64,000 bases of DNA from Nostoc sp. NIES-3756 (GCF_001548375.1 NZ_AP017295.1:4188501-4252500), one strand, 5' to 3'; positions 8,692-18,081 are shown, counted from the stretch's first letter. A program made the numbers and translations. The notes: generated by a model not told the origin, from the sequence alone.

Positions 8692-11151
8692 ATGAATAAA
8701 AGCTTTTATGTAGAAGGAATTACATTAGCTGATGACATTAAATTAAAACTTGAGTCTTTGGATGACATAAAAATAACCAGTGCAAGTTCAGTAAAATATT
8801 TAGACTATGAACATGATTTGCAGTTGAATTTAGACAAAATTTTCAACCTTCATAGTACAGTTCCATACATAGATGCGGCGCTTGATAGAATTATTCTTGA
8901 AATATTTGGCAGCCATGAAATAAAAATTTCAGCGCCAAAATATAAAATTTACCAAAATAAGCAAGAAAGCGAACTCAGTTTTAAAGGATTACTCAAAAAC
9001 AGAAGTATCGAAATAAAATTCGGCAAACAAATTACATTAAAATATAAATTACCTAAAAATTTTAGTTTAAGTTATTTAACAAATACAGTACCTCTCATCA
9101 ATGATTTAAAATTAAGCAGTGCAGAGCTAATTCTAACTAACATCGACTATGCTTTTACTCACGTAAAATTAGGTAGTATTAACCTTAGTAGAGGATGCAG
9201 CTTTATTGGAGATATTGATTTCAGCAATCTCCAGACAAATTTTAGTAGTTTTATTCAAGAAAGCTTAGGAATTACTTGTTTAGGAAGCGTGATTAGCTTT
9301 AACCCTGAGGGACAGGTTAGCTTAACAGGTAATATTGCAGGCGATGTTCAGCTATTTTCCCAGCAGCAATTTAAAGCAATTTTTAATAATTTGCTTATAG
9401 GTTTAAATATTGGGTCTGATTTAGAGCCAAACTTTGGATTAACTGGAAATTTGATTCTTCAAGGTTACGATCCCACTCAAGAAAACGAACCTAAACTATC
9501 GCTGTGTGGTAGTCTCTGTCTCGAACCCGAATCTTTAACAGCATTCTTCAGCCAACAAAGTGAAAATTCCTGGAGTAACCCCTACGGGTTGGTAGGAACT
9601 GAACTACGTAATGTGAGATTTCAAGGAGGTGGAACATATTTGCCTCCCTACTTCGATAACTTTGGCTTCGTTGGTGATTTGAAATGGGAAAAAGCCGATT
9701 TTGAGGTAGCATTGCTCATGGATACAAATGACCCTGAAAGATTGGCTTTGGTTTTAAATCCCAGGCAAGCTGTCTGCTTAGTAGATTTATGGCGAGGGCC
9801 AGTCAATGGCTTTCTTGCCAAGCAAGTAGGCTATTCAGTAGATTTAGTGAACCAAGCACTAGGACTTTTAGAAAACTTGGTGAACTTAAACATTGAACCC
9901 ATTGATGGCGATGAAGATGGAAAGCTTAATTCTTTAATTAAATATGTTCCTTTCCCGACAACAATTGCAGGTCAACAAATATCCGAAGGTTTGGAAATTA
10001 ATGGCAAAATTAATGCTTGGGAACATGAAGCCATATTAACTCTGCAAAGCGACAAAACTTTCAAGCATGTCCAGGGAGCATTAAGAGTTGAGGAAATTGA
10101 TTTAGGATTTCTAAAAATTAAGGGAACTGATGATGATAGCTTAGATTTATTCCTCAAGGTAACGCCTAGTGAGCAGTATCTTCAAGGAGATGGTTATGTA
10201 GAGATTTTTGATAACGAAATTGCCAATGTTGAATTTAAAATTACTCCTAACACTGCTGTCTTTAAAAACTTTGACCTCAGTTTAGGCAATCTGTTAAGTA
10301 TTGATGTTGATGCTCTAGATATAGATATAAAATCGGGGATTGGCAGTGGTTCTGGAACGATTTCAATTTTGGAAAATAATCTTGCAGGTATTACGTTTGA
10401 TGTTGCTCAAGATAGTATAAATCTGAAGAATGTACAGTTAGGTTTAGCAGGTTTTTTAACTCTCACTATTCCTAACTTTACGGTTAACTTGGCAAATAAA
10501 ATTGCAGCAGGGACAGCAAATATCACTGCTTTTAATCAATCTTTAGGTAGTGGTACATTAGTTCTAAATAATCAAAATGTTGCTATTAATAATGTAGTTC
10601 TTAATCTAGCTAATATTATCAAGCTAAGTATTCCTAGTTTTCAACTTGATCTAACTAACAAAAAGCTTATTGGAGCAGGTAATATTACTCTCTTGGGTAA
10701 ACAATTCACTGCTTTAGGTATCAGCCTTAATGAAAGTGAATTTCAAGCCAGCAGCAATTTTAATTTTGGTATTTTAGCTTTCAACGGCGCTACAGTAACT
10801 CTAGGCAAAGGAACTAATGGAAATATAAATAATTCTGCCAGTATTGCCGGGAACCTTAAGTTTTTAGGATATACCTTTGCTAATGTGATTGCTACCGTTA
10901 ATAGTAGCAAATTAACTACTTCAGGTAGCTTTAATTTTGCTGGTATTGCAGTCCTTAAAGGAGTAAATAATCAGAGAAACGCTACAATAACGCTGAGTAA
11001 ATCAAAAAATGGACTGTATAATTCTGCTACTATTATGGGTAGTTTTTATTTGTTAAGCCAAGAGTTAACTTCACTTAGTATCCATCAGAATTATGGAACT
11101 ATGAAAATTCTAGGGATAAAAGTTATCAGCAACTCCAGCCGTAAAAAATAA
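8692..11151 (+). CDS. Large beta-rich repeat protein of unknown function
   Basis: An 819-residue protein I do not recognise. It lacks a signal peptide and obvious transmembrane segments. The sequence alternates hydrophobic and polar residues with many Asn and Gly, as in beta-solenoid or barrel proteins. From about residue 540 to the end there are loose ~55-residue repeats of the form 'NL.L.IP.F.V.L.N..I.G.G.I..' (for example LTLTIPNFTVNLANK and IKLSIPSFQLDLTNKK). The N-terminal half has different, less regular content. It starts at ATG 8692; an ATG at 8688 meets a stop two codons on. It is convergent with the cyclase-like gene, separated by a hairpin at 11190-11224. A structural or lipid-handling role is only a guess. 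Confidence 0.75.
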   Translation: MNKSFYVEGITLADDIKLKLESLDDIKITSASSVKYLDYEHDLQLNLDKIFNLHSTVPYIDAALDRIILEIFGSHEIKISAPKYKIYQNKQESELSFKGLLKNRSIEIKFGKQITLKYKLPKNFSLSYLTNTVPLINDLKLSSAELILTNIDYAFTHVKLGSINLSRGCSFIGDIDFSNLQTNFSSFIQESLGITCLGSVISFNPEGQVSLTGNIAGDVQLFSQQQFKAIFNNLLIGLNIGSDLEPNFGLTGNLILQGYDPTQENEPKLSLCGSLCLEPESLTAFFSQQSENSWSNPYGLVGTELRNVRFQGGGTYLPPYFDNFGFVGDLKWEKADFEVALLMDTNDPERLALVLNPRQAVCLVDLWRGPVNGFLAKQVGYSVDLVNQALGLLENLVNLNIEPIDGDEDGKLNSLIKYVPFPTTIAGQQISEGLEINGKINAWEHEAILTLQSDKTFKHVQGALRVEEIDLGFLKIKGTDDDSLDLFLKVTPSEQYLQGDGYVEIFDNEIANVEFKITPNTAVFKNFDLSLGNLLSIDVDALDIDIKSGIGSGSGTISILENNLAGITFDVAQDSINLKNVQLGLAGFLTLTIPNFTVNLANKIAAGTANITAFNQSLGSGTLVLNNQNVAINNVVLNLANIIKLSIPSFQLDLTNKKLIGAGNITLLGKQFTALGISLNESEFQASSNFNFGILAFNGATVTLGKGTNGNINNSASIAGNLKFLGYTFANVIATVNSSKLTTSGSFNFAGIAVLKGVNNQRNATITLSKSKNGLYNSATIMGSFYLLSQELTSLSIHQNYGTMKILGIKVISNSSRKK

Positions 11152-11189
11152 ATACATCGGTAATATAAAAACAGATTTATCAGGATAAT

Positions 11190-11224
11190 AAATTGCGCTG
11201 TACCTAGAAAGTACAACGCAGTTT
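11190..11224. terminator. Bidirectional hairpin between convergent genes
   Basis: A 15-bp stem with one mismatch and one G-T pair (AAATTGCGCTGTAC pairing with GTACAACGCAGTTT) closes a short loop. It lies between the stop at 11151 (+) and the stop at 11245 (-). A/T runs flank both sides, fitting a shared intrinsic terminator. Confidence 0.65.
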
Positions 11225-11244
11225 AATTGTTCTCAACAAAGATA

Positions 11245-12495
11245 TTAAGCTTCGTAGATAGTAATTTCTACTCCAGAAACTGTATAGGTAATCTCTTTGA
11301 ATTGGCTTACGTCTACCAATGTTTTCATTGTGGAACTCAAATATAATTTGCCAAACTCACCTTTATCTTGAGCCATTTTAGACGCAACATTAACTGGATT
11401 TCCTGCAATGTCTCTACCACCAAAAGCTAAGTCAAAAAGTAAGATGGAACCAGCATCAAGACCTGTACGAGAAGCAATATTTTGTGCGGCTAGTTCTTGA
11501 CGGAATGCTTGAGCAAATTTGAGTGCGGTATCAGCTTCATCAAAAACATAAATACCGATAGAACCAACTACCTTAACTTCCACACCACTATATTTTTGCA
11601 AAAGTTGTAAACCAGTATCCTTGAGTTCGGCTGAAAGAGCTAGGTTGGTAAACATGCCAATTTCATGGGATTCAGCTTCTTCAGTTTGTCTTTCAATCAG
11701 GACAACTACTTTGTTCTCCAAATATTTATCGCCTAACTGCTTACCAAACGCAGCATCAGTCAGACGATTTCCATATGCTAATAAGTCTGCATAAAACTCT
11801 TTAGAATAAGGAATCGGATATTGGGGGTTTAAAGGTGGTATTTCTGCCAAACTTGACCCATCTACAACTCGGAAAAGCTTACCTATTTCGGTTACAGCTT
11901 CGCCTTTTTGAGTAATACTAAAATTGTGGTTAGTTGGTAAGAGTTCATAGAAGCCTTGACTGATGACTATCTCACCGCCTTCAGTATCGTTCTCAGCAAT
12001 TTCTTCGATCGCATCAGCTTCTAGACCATACAAGCCACCGTTAATATAGTAAAACTCTCCATAGTGTGCGCCGATGCCGATTTTGATTTGACAACGTTGG
12101 CTAATTTCGCGTTGGATAGTTAATAGCGCAGACAGAACAGTCTCAGGCTTCACTGATGCGGGGTAGAACATTTGAGTATTGTCAGCAGCCCAGATACCAA
12201 CACCTTCTCCACCAATGGCAGTACCAACACTATAGACAATTTCCTTTGGTTGATTGATAATTGCCAAGATTTCTAATAAGCCTTTTTGTTTAGTTAGCTT
12301 AGTTAGACCAGCAGAGTCGGAAGATATGCTATAACCTTTAACTTTATAAGGTTCTAGTAATTCTAATGTTGCTTGTTGGGTTTGCTCACTCAATAGCCAC
12401 TGTTTAATTAGTGTGAGTGGTAAGCTACCGATAATATCTTGAGTAATGTCAAATAAGGCTGGGTTATATTGATCTGTTGTAAATTTGCTAGTCAT
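11245..12495 (-). CDS. Tandem degenerate class III nucleotide-cyclase-like protein
   Basis: A 416-residue soluble protein that appears to hold two cyclase homology domains. The first (~30-200) keeps an Asp in SSDSAGLTKLT where cyclases have a metal-binding Asp, but the second metal Asp (usually 'GD') is replaced in IGGEGVGIW. The following strands IKIGIGAHYGEF and GGEIVISQG match the fold. The second (~270-405) has VVGSIGIYVFD, TGLDAGSILLFDL and GNPVNVASKMAQDKG, the last resembling the cyclase 'N.A..L' helix. Catalysis is therefore doubtful and a binding or scaffold role is more likely. Start: ATG at 12495; the longer frame begins with TTG at 12555. Its upstream region carries the shared 26-bp promoter element at 12755-12780, 259 bp before the start. 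Confidence 0.7.
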   Translation of the reverse strand: MTSKFTTDQYNPALFDITQDIIGSLPLTLIKQWLLSEQTQQATLELLEPYKVKGYSISSDSAGLTKLTKQKGLLEILAIINQPKEIVYSVGTAIGGEGVGIWAADNTQMFYPASVKPETVLSALLTIQREISQRCQIKIGIGAHYGEFYYINGGLYGLEADAIEEIAENDTEGGEIVISQGFYELLPTNHNFSITQKGEAVTEIGKLFRVVDGSSLAEIPPLNPQYPIPYSKEFYADLLAYGNRLTDAAFGKQLGDKYLENKVVVLIERQTEEAESHEIGMFTNLALSAELKDTGLQLLQKYSGVEVKVVGSIGIYVFDEADTALKFAQAFRQELAAQNIASRTGLDAGSILLFDLAFGGRDIAGNPVNVASKMAQDKGEFGKLYLSSTMKTLVDVSQFKEITYTVSGVEITIYEA

Positions 12496-12754
12496 GCTTT
12501 TTAAGAAGGATATTTTTTGGTTGACAACAATTTGCTCTTGCAATATCAAAACCAATGCAATAAAGAAAGCTAGATGTAGCTAGTCTTTGCTGGCTTACAT
12601 CTATGTGCTTCACTGGAGAAAACTGTTATTATTTGTTTGTAAAAATTATTTTTCAAGTTTTTAATTACTCTTATTCAATTAAAACCCTTGAAAAATAACT
12701 TATTGATTGCTATTGGTATGGATATTTTTAAATATTCTCAGCATTAACGCGAAA

Positions 12755-12780
12755 ATGCAAGGATAATTAAGACATTTAAG
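12755..12780 (-). promoter_or_regulatory. Shared 26-bp promoter element, site 1
   Basis: Read toward the gene at 12495, this matches two direct CTTAA-TGT-type nonamers followed by CCTTGCAT; the copy is CTTAAATGT, then CTTAATTAT, then the conserved end. Similarity with site 4 continues about 30 bp further downstream, sharing CTGAGAA and ATTTAAAA. The leader to the start codon is long (259 bp). Confidence 0.7.
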
Positions 12781-12879
12781 CAAATTTTAAAGTTTGGCGA
12801 TAGTTAAAAAAATTAGCTTTATTTAACTTAATAATATTTAAGTGTAATCTCAGGACACCGACTATATTATCTTAATTTT

Positions 12880-13044
12880 TTATAAAGGTTTGGGACGAAA
12901 ACTCAATGATGAGTGATGAAGTGTTTGTTCATAAGTCATATCATCTCTAAATTGAATAGAGATTTTTTCCCAATTTGTATTAAAACGCCATTTGCCAAAA
13001 AGCAAAATTTCTATTTCTTTATCAGAAAGATGGTTAATACTCAT
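12880..13044 (-). CDS. Small protein, 54 residues, unknown function
   Basis: A short open frame from ATG 13044 to TAA 12880, preceded by AGGAAG 8-9 nt upstream, which supports translation. The product has an acidic helix-like start (LSDKEIEILLFGKW), a strand-like middle (WEKISIQFRDDMTYEQTLH) and a basic end (SFRPKPL). The middle resembles the beta strands of lipocalin-like or similar small barrels, but I cannot assign a family. It lies 40 bp downstream of the GUN4-domain gene on the same strand, so the two are probably cotranscribed. It shows no leader or core features of a graspetide precursor. Confidence 0.55.
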   Translation of the reverse strand: MSINHLSDKEIEILLFGKWRFNTNWEKISIQFRDDMTYEQTLHHSSLSFRPKPL

Positions 13045-13084
13045 GAATTATTATCTTCCTGTTATTAAATAAAGTTCAACTAGC

Positions 13085-14770
13085 TCAGGATGAAGTTTCA
13101 TGACAAATTTTTGCACGAATAAAAAATAAGTGCATCTGCCATATTAGCCAAGAACCAACCCGCCAAGCACCCATAGATAAAGATTCGGCAGATGAGTGTG
13201 CTGACATATCAAACATATCTTGGTCGTAATGTAACCATTTGACTGGTAGGTGTCCCATTGGTATTGTCGGAGATAATTTAAAAGTTAGTTGGTTGTAATT
13301 TAACCAGTTTCCCTCCTTGCGCCAACCCAGGCGATCGCCTAACTTCTTTTTTGTTTCATAATCTACTTGTCCACCTATTTCATGCCAAATACTTAGCTGA
13401 ACACTAAAGCCAAAGTAACCACGACTATATTGTTGCCAAAGTTGATCAATTTTATGGAAATCTTGACAAGAGAAATTCAGAATATCTTCTTTATAAACTT
13501 CATTCCAATAATTTTTACCCATGACTTGTAGCATTAATTTAGCAGTCTCAATATCTGCTTCTTGCCACTTATACTGTGCTAGAAGAGTTTGTAGTCTGCC
13601 GTAATCAATAGATATATTTTTTTCAAATTCTGGGTTGAACTCAATATCATTATTGAATGGTTCCTCAAGTTCTACTTTTTCTATAGTAGGCTCATCACTG
13701 AGGTGAGGAATATCTATTTCTACTATCCCTAACACCTTTTTTTGCGCAACCAGTTGAGTAGACATATAGTTAGATATTAAGTAAATCGCTTGATTTACAG
13801 TTATCTCCTCTTTACTCAACTCAACATGATTAATTGGTTCATTTAAAAACTGCGATCGCAAAAAAGCATCTTGTAATCTATCTTTTTTCTCATAACTTGC
13901 TACTAGTAAATTGAGTATATTATGAGGAACTGTATTAGTATCTTGTATTGTTAGAAGATTTGCTTGAGAATTTAAAGTACTGCTGGTTAAGTTTTGAATC
14001 TCTCCTACAGTTGCGTAAAAATTTGCATCTATTTTTACCAACTCATCTATTAAAGACTGAAATGGACTAAAGCAATCTTGTAGAGAATTTTCTAAATTAA
14101 TTGCTGTCTCCGCTATTTTAGCTATTTCTTGACGAATTTTTGTAGATTTGATTTGATATTCATAAATTTCTTGATATACTTCTATATCTTTAATTATTTG
14201 CCTAATAGCTTGCTTCTGCTTTTTAGTATCTTCTGTTAATTCCTTAATTCCTTCGCTGAGTATTTTGACTTTTTCTAAAATCAAAAGGTTAGTATTACTT
14301 AACAGTAATGTTGATTTTAAGTTTTCTTTCTTTTCCCACTTAAGTTTTTCTAAAATTTGATGATTATTTATATTCTTGAACTCTAGCTTATTTCTTTCTT
14401 CATTAATCTTTTCGATTTCAATATATTTTTGACTAAACAGATTTTTCCAGTCATCTATAAATTTTATTAAAAAATCTTGATAACTATCTTTATAATTTTC
14501 TAAAAAATCTATTAATTGGCTATAATCTTTAATTAATAGTTTAATTTCTGCTAAAACTTCCCCTTGGCTAATTTCTTTTTTTCGTTTAACTACTCCCCAA
14601 AAATAAGAATAATACTTTGTATCATTCTTAATTAAATTTTGACATCTCTTAATTTTTTTTTGAACTCTTTTTAAGTTGGCATTTTTCAGAACGGGAAATT
14701 TATAATTTTTTTGATAAATTGTAATTGATTCATAAGTAATTAGTTTTTTTTGCTTTTTAGCTAGCATCAT
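13085..14770 (-). CDS. Coiled-coil protein with C-terminal GUN4 domain
   Basis: A 561-residue protein. Residues ~1-350 are strongly Lys/Glu/Ile-rich and helical, probably coiled coil, with no transmembrane segment. Residues ~395-530 match the GUN4 tetrapyrrole-binding domain: RLQTLLAQYKWQEADIETAKLML, then FSCQDFHKIDQLWQQYSRGYFGFSVQLSIW, then GDRLGW and the LSPTIPMGHLP loop. In the family, true GUN4 binds Mg-porphyrin and activates Mg-chelatase. Cyanobacterial fusions with long N-terminal regions are usually regulatory and poorly characterised. The gene starts with tandem ATG codons (14770 and 14767). It is AT-richer than its neighbours. It follows the graspetide GNAT on the same strand. Confidence 0.8.
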   Translation of the reverse strand: MMLAKKQKKLITYESITIYQKNYKFPVLKNANLKRVQKKIKRCQNLIKNDTKYYSYFWGVVKRKKEISQGEVLAEIKLLIKDYSQLIDFLENYKDSYQDFLIKFIDDWKNLFSQKYIEIEKINEERNKLEFKNINNHQILEKLKWEKKENLKSTLLLSNTNLLILEKVKILSEGIKELTEDTKKQKQAIRQIIKDIEVYQEIYEYQIKSTKIRQEIAKIAETAINLENSLQDCFSPFQSLIDELVKIDANFYATVGEIQNLTSSTLNSQANLLTIQDTNTVPHNILNLLVASYEKKDRLQDAFLRSQFLNEPINHVELSKEEITVNQAIYLISNYMSTQLVAQKKVLGIVEIDIPHLSDEPTIEKVELEEPFNNDIEFNPEFEKNISIDYGRLQTLLAQYKWQEADIETAKLMLQVMGKNYWNEVYKEDILNFSCQDFHKIDQLWQQYSRGYFGFSVQLSIWHEIGGQVDYETKKKLGDRLGWRKEGNWLNYNQLTFKLSPTIPMGHLPVKWLHYDQDMFDMSAHSSAESLSMGAWRVGSWLIWQMHLFFIRAKICHETSS

Positions 14771-14846
14771 TGATTATAAAAAATATAAGTGTCTCCTCAA
14801 TCTTTACCTATTTTAACGCTGGGAAATTTTTGACAGCAACATAGAA

Positions 14847-15380
14847 TTACTTGACGCTAGCTGTTTTGCTTAATTTCCACACTAATATCTTTTCTCGAGA
14901 TTCTACAAGCTGCATCCCACTTTTTTCTAACACTCGCTTTGAAGCTATATTATCAGGATCGCATCCAGCCGTCACAGTTTGCACACTAGGTTGAGATAAT
15001 GTCCAATCTATTACAGCTTTTGTCGCTTCAGAGGCATATCCTTGTCGTCGATATAATGAAGCTACATAATAACCAATTTCTAAAGAACCTGAAGGAGAAC
15101 CTGTACTATCAGGAATAATTTTCACCATAACGTGACCAATAAGTATATTTTCTGCTCTATGAATGATTAAAGTTCCCCACCCCCATTCACCTTGTAATGG
15201 ATATTGATGTAGAATATCTGCAATGAATGGCAAACTTACAAAAAAGTCTTGCTCATGCCAATCGGATAACACTCTAACACCCATAAATGATGCTAATTCA
15301 GCATTTCCAAGGATGGCTTTTTCTACTAATTCTAGTTTAAAAGGTACTAGCTCTAAGCGTGGGGTAAAAATTTTTTCCAT
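14847..15380 (-). CDS. GNAT N-acetyltransferase of the microviridin locus (MdnD/MvdB-like)
   Basis: A 177-residue RimJ/RimL-type acetyltransferase. It begins FTPRLELVPFKLELV as in this subfamily, has the acetyl-CoA-binding stretch YRRQGYASEATKAVIDW (motif A, R/Q-x-x-G-x-A) around residues 110-126, and ends with NIASKRVLEKSGM. In known microviridin clusters an enzyme of this type acetylates the N-terminus of the crosslinked peptide. It lies 41 bp downstream of an SbmA-type transporter on the same strand, the usual transporter/GNAT neighbourhood, which supports that role. Context rather than sequence alone gives the assignment, since GNATs of this subfamily also act on proteins and small molecules. 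Confidence 0.75.
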   Translation of the reverse strand: MEKIFTPRLELVPFKLELVEKAILGNAELASFMGVRVLSDWHEQDFFVSLPFIADILHQYPLQGEWGWGTLIIHRAENILIGHVMVKIIPDSTGSPSGSLEIGYYVASLYRRQGYASEATKAVIDWTLSQPSVQTVTAGCDPDNIASKRVLEKSGMQLVESREKILVWKLSKTASVK

Positions 15381-15421
15381 GTTAGAAGAATGCTATTTGA
15401 ATCTCTTTTACATGATTAGTG

Positions 15422-17440
15422 CTATTTTTTGATCCATTTGGCTACTTTTGGGTCTTTGTTGTAGTGGTAAGTTAGGTTATCTTTTGTGGTGATAGGTTCT
15501 CCTCGATTTGCTTTGCTTCTGATAGTGCTAATAGCATAGTTTGTGAGAAGTTGAATTTCGTGATGAGACAGCCCTACAATTGTAGTGGTTGTTGAATTTT
15601 CTGATTTTATCTTGAGTTCATTTTTAGGTAAAACATCGATTGTTACTTGCTCCTTTTTAACTGATTTATCAGCAATACCTTTTTGTTTGCAATAATCTTT
15701 TATGGAAAGAAGTTGCCAACTAGACTCTTGCGAAAGCTCTAATACCCATTGATGATAATTAAATAAACTTTCTCTATGTCCAACACTAATAAATGTTGTT
15801 TTTGTCTCCTGTAATTGTTGATATAAATTACCTTCGTTGTGCAAATCTAAGGCGCTTGTTGCTTCATCTAAGATGGTGAAACTAGGATGGGTAATTAATA
15901 GTCGTGCAAAAGCTAGGCGTTGTTGTTCTCCTAAAGACAAAATATTTTCCCAAGGAACTTCTGTATCAAAGCCGCCTACACGGGTAAGTAAGTGTTGTAG
16001 GTTAACTTGTTGTAAAATTGCTGTGAGTTCGCAATCGCTCACTTTCCTATTTGTATGCGGGTATAGCAACTGTTCCCGCAGCGTTCCCAAAATAATGTAA
16101 GGACGTTGAGGTAAAAATAAGACTTCTTCTAGGGGAGGACGCACCAAGCGACCACTTCCTGCGTTCCATAAACCTGCAATCGCTCTTAACAAAGAACTCT
16201 TACCCCTACCACTAGGCCCTACAATTAATAACCCTTCACCTTGTTGAACGGAAAGTGACAAATCTTCAACAATTACTTGCTCGTAATTTGGCGTTTGTAA
16301 TGTGACATTCTCAAAAGCTAACCGTTTTTCTTCTATAACTTGAATAGTCTTAATCTTATCTGGTTGTTTGCTAACAGCTTGTAGTGCATCTGAGAACTCA
16401 GCTAAACGCTTTACATAGCCAGAAAATCGCCCTGAAGTTCCAAATTCAGCTATTAACTCTCCCAAAGCATTAGAAAAAATAAAGCAAGCAAAACTTACTT
16501 GGTTAATTTCACCATAATCAATTTGATCTTGAATAAATAAAGGAGTAAGAATAAACATTGAAAATACACCAATAGCAGACTGATAGGCTCTACCAAAAGC
16601 ATCTTGTCCTTTCTCCAAATTCAGTCTACGTTCAGCAGTTGCTAAAACATTATTAAATCGGCGCTGGATTATATTTAATTCGTCTTCTTCTCCATGAAAA
16701 AAAGCAATCGATTCAGCGTGATTACGAACATGAGTTAGACAATAAGCAAAGTCTGCCTTAAATGCAATTTCTTCTTGAGTAACTTTATTTATTGTTTGAT
16801 TTAGGTAAACGAATACTAAATTACCAATAATTGTGTAAATAATTAAGTAAATTGTAATCTCTCTAGAAACAGTCAAGAGAATTAATAAAGTACTTCCCAT
16901 TTCTAAGAGTTTTTCTAGTAGACTAGTCGAAAACCTCAAAGCATTACTAGTAATAGGCTCAACTTCTTGGGATATACGTTGATCGGGATTATCAATATTA
17001 GACTTAAAATTGATTTTATAATAAGCTTGATTGCTAAAATATTTGTCTAAAATATAATTATTTAACCATTTATACCAGTCAAGAGTAACTTTCTTTCTAA
17101 CATATCTTAAAGAAGTTACTAAGAGAACCATTCCTAGAAGAATAAGACAGGAAGGTAACAAAGTATTATTATATTTATCTAGACTTTTGTCTTCAATAAC
17201 GATATCAATTACATAGCGATTCCAGTAACTATTGGCAGTGTTTGTACCTACAAATGCAACTATTAAAAACACAAGCAGAATCAGCATTCCCCATGAACGA
17301 ATCACATCTGCAAATACTCTTCCTTCTGCTTGTGTTGGATACCAATAAGGTTGAGCAACTATTTTTACATCATCCCAAAATTGAGTTAATACGGAAAAAG
17401 GATTTGTTGTGGTTTGCTCACGTACAGACGAAGTTTGCAT
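15422..17440 (-). CDS. SbmA/BacA-type ABC transporter of the graspetide locus (MdnE-like)
   Basis: A 672-residue half transporter with fused membrane and ATPase domains. About six membrane helices lie in residues 45-330 (ABC_membrane_2 type), and the signature PDQRISQEVEP matches the SbmA/YddA subfamily. The ATPase has Walker A GPSGRGKSS, signature LSLGEQQR and Walker B FTILDEATSALD. The family exports or imports peptides, and MdnE-type members belong to microviridin loci. A tail of about 55 residues after the ATPase (GLSHHEIQLLTNYAISTIRS...) resembles a small helix-turn-helix and is shared with the paralogue at 23616-25610. It is probably cotranscribed with the GNAT. Confidence 0.88.
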   Translation of the reverse strand: MQTSSVREQTTTNPFSVLTQFWDDVKIVAQPYWYPTQAEGRVFADVIRSWGMLILLVFLIVAFVGTNTANSYWNRYVIDIVIEDKSLDKYNNTLLPSCLILLGMVLLVTSLRYVRKKVTLDWYKWLNNYILDKYFSNQAYYKINFKSNIDNPDQRISQEVEPITSNALRFSTSLLEKLLEMGSTLLILLTVSREITIYLIIYTIIGNLVFVYLNQTINKVTQEEIAFKADFAYCLTHVRNHAESIAFFHGEEDELNIIQRRFNNVLATAERRLNLEKGQDAFGRAYQSAIGVFSMFILTPLFIQDQIDYGEINQVSFACFIFSNALGELIAEFGTSGRFSGYVKRLAEFSDALQAVSKQPDKIKTIQVIEEKRLAFENVTLQTPNYEQVIVEDLSLSVQQGEGLLIVGPSGRGKSSLLRAIAGLWNAGSGRLVRPPLEEVLFLPQRPYIILGTLREQLLYPHTNRKVSDCELTAILQQVNLQHLLTRVGGFDTEVPWENILSLGEQQRLAFARLLITHPSFTILDEATSALDLHNEGNLYQQLQETKTTFISVGHRESLFNYHQWVLELSQESSWQLLSIKDYCKQKGIADKSVKKEQVTIDVLPKNELKIKSENSTTTTIVGLSHHEIQLLTNYAISTIRSKANRGEPITTKDNLTYHYNKDPKVAKWIKK

Positions 17441-17554
17441 ATTTTAAAAATGTGGTCGTTTAAAAAACTGATCAGTTATAGCAATTAGTAGTTATTAATT
17501 AAGAGAGTCTGAAGCTGAATAGACTCAGGGGATATTTTAAATTTCTCTAATTCA

Positions 17555-17654
17555 GATCCCCCTAAATCACCGTAAAAAAGGAGGAAATAGGGGGGATCAA
17601 CAAGTACCTAAAAGCAGCAACAAGGACTTTTCAGACATCCTCTTTTAAGAGGAT
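17555..17654. repeat. Inverted repeats downstream of the membrane-protein gene
   Basis: Two palindromes. GATCCCCCTA pairs with TAGGGGGGATC (17555-17598, one bulge), a G+C-rich type common in cyanobacterial spacers. ATCCTCTT/AAGAGGAT with a 2-nt loop (17637-17654) lies 23 nt beyond the stop of the gene at 17677. Neither has a T-run, so termination is possible but unproven. Confidence 0.5.
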
Positions 17655-17676
17655 AAGGAATAACCTAGAGAATGCA

Positions 17677-18081
17677 CTATGCCAATGGTTCTTCTTCAAC
17701 AATTTCGATTGTTTTAGGAGCTTGAGTTTCAGAAGGCTCAGTAATGCCTCCTGGGCTTAGATGCTCTTTCAATTTGACTTTTAGCTCATCTGTAATGGGT
17801 AATTCGTTAATTTCTTTGATCAGAAATCTCACAGAATCAGTTTTGCTACGTTCTGTATAAACGAGTTTGAGAATGGCTTCAATTCCAGATGAAGTTATGT
17901 ATTCCCCTAAAACGCCTACCAGACCAAGTAATCCTAAACCTCCCAATAAACCTAAAGGCCCTCCCAATGTTGAGAGCATAGCAACAACGGCAGATACACT
18001 ACCCCCTGATGCAGCCGTTGCAATCACGAAGAGTATCCCAGGAAGACCTAAACCAGAAATTTTTTTGACGAGTTCATCCAT
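17677..18081 (-). CDS. Small glycine-rich membrane protein of unknown function
   Basis: A 134-residue protein. Residues ~8-62 are strongly hydrophobic and Gly/Leu-rich (for example GGPLGLLGGLGLLGLVGVLG) and probably span the membrane twice. After an amphipathic stretch (ISSGI-type helix, LVYTERSKT) comes a soluble acidic C-terminus ending EEEPLA. I recognise this as a type seen in Nostoc genomes but know no function. It sits between the patatin-like protein and a transporter inside the graspetide gene run. A role as membrane anchor, pore-forming partner of the phospholipase or immunity protein is conceivable, but nothing in the sequence proves any of these. Confidence 0.65.
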   Translation of the reverse strand: MDELVKKISGLGLPGILFVIATAASGGSVSAVVAMLSTLGGPLGLLGGLGLLGLVGVLGEYITSSGIEAILKLVYTERSKTDSVRFLIKEINELPITDELKVKLKEHLSPGGITEPSETQAPKTIEIVEEEPLA

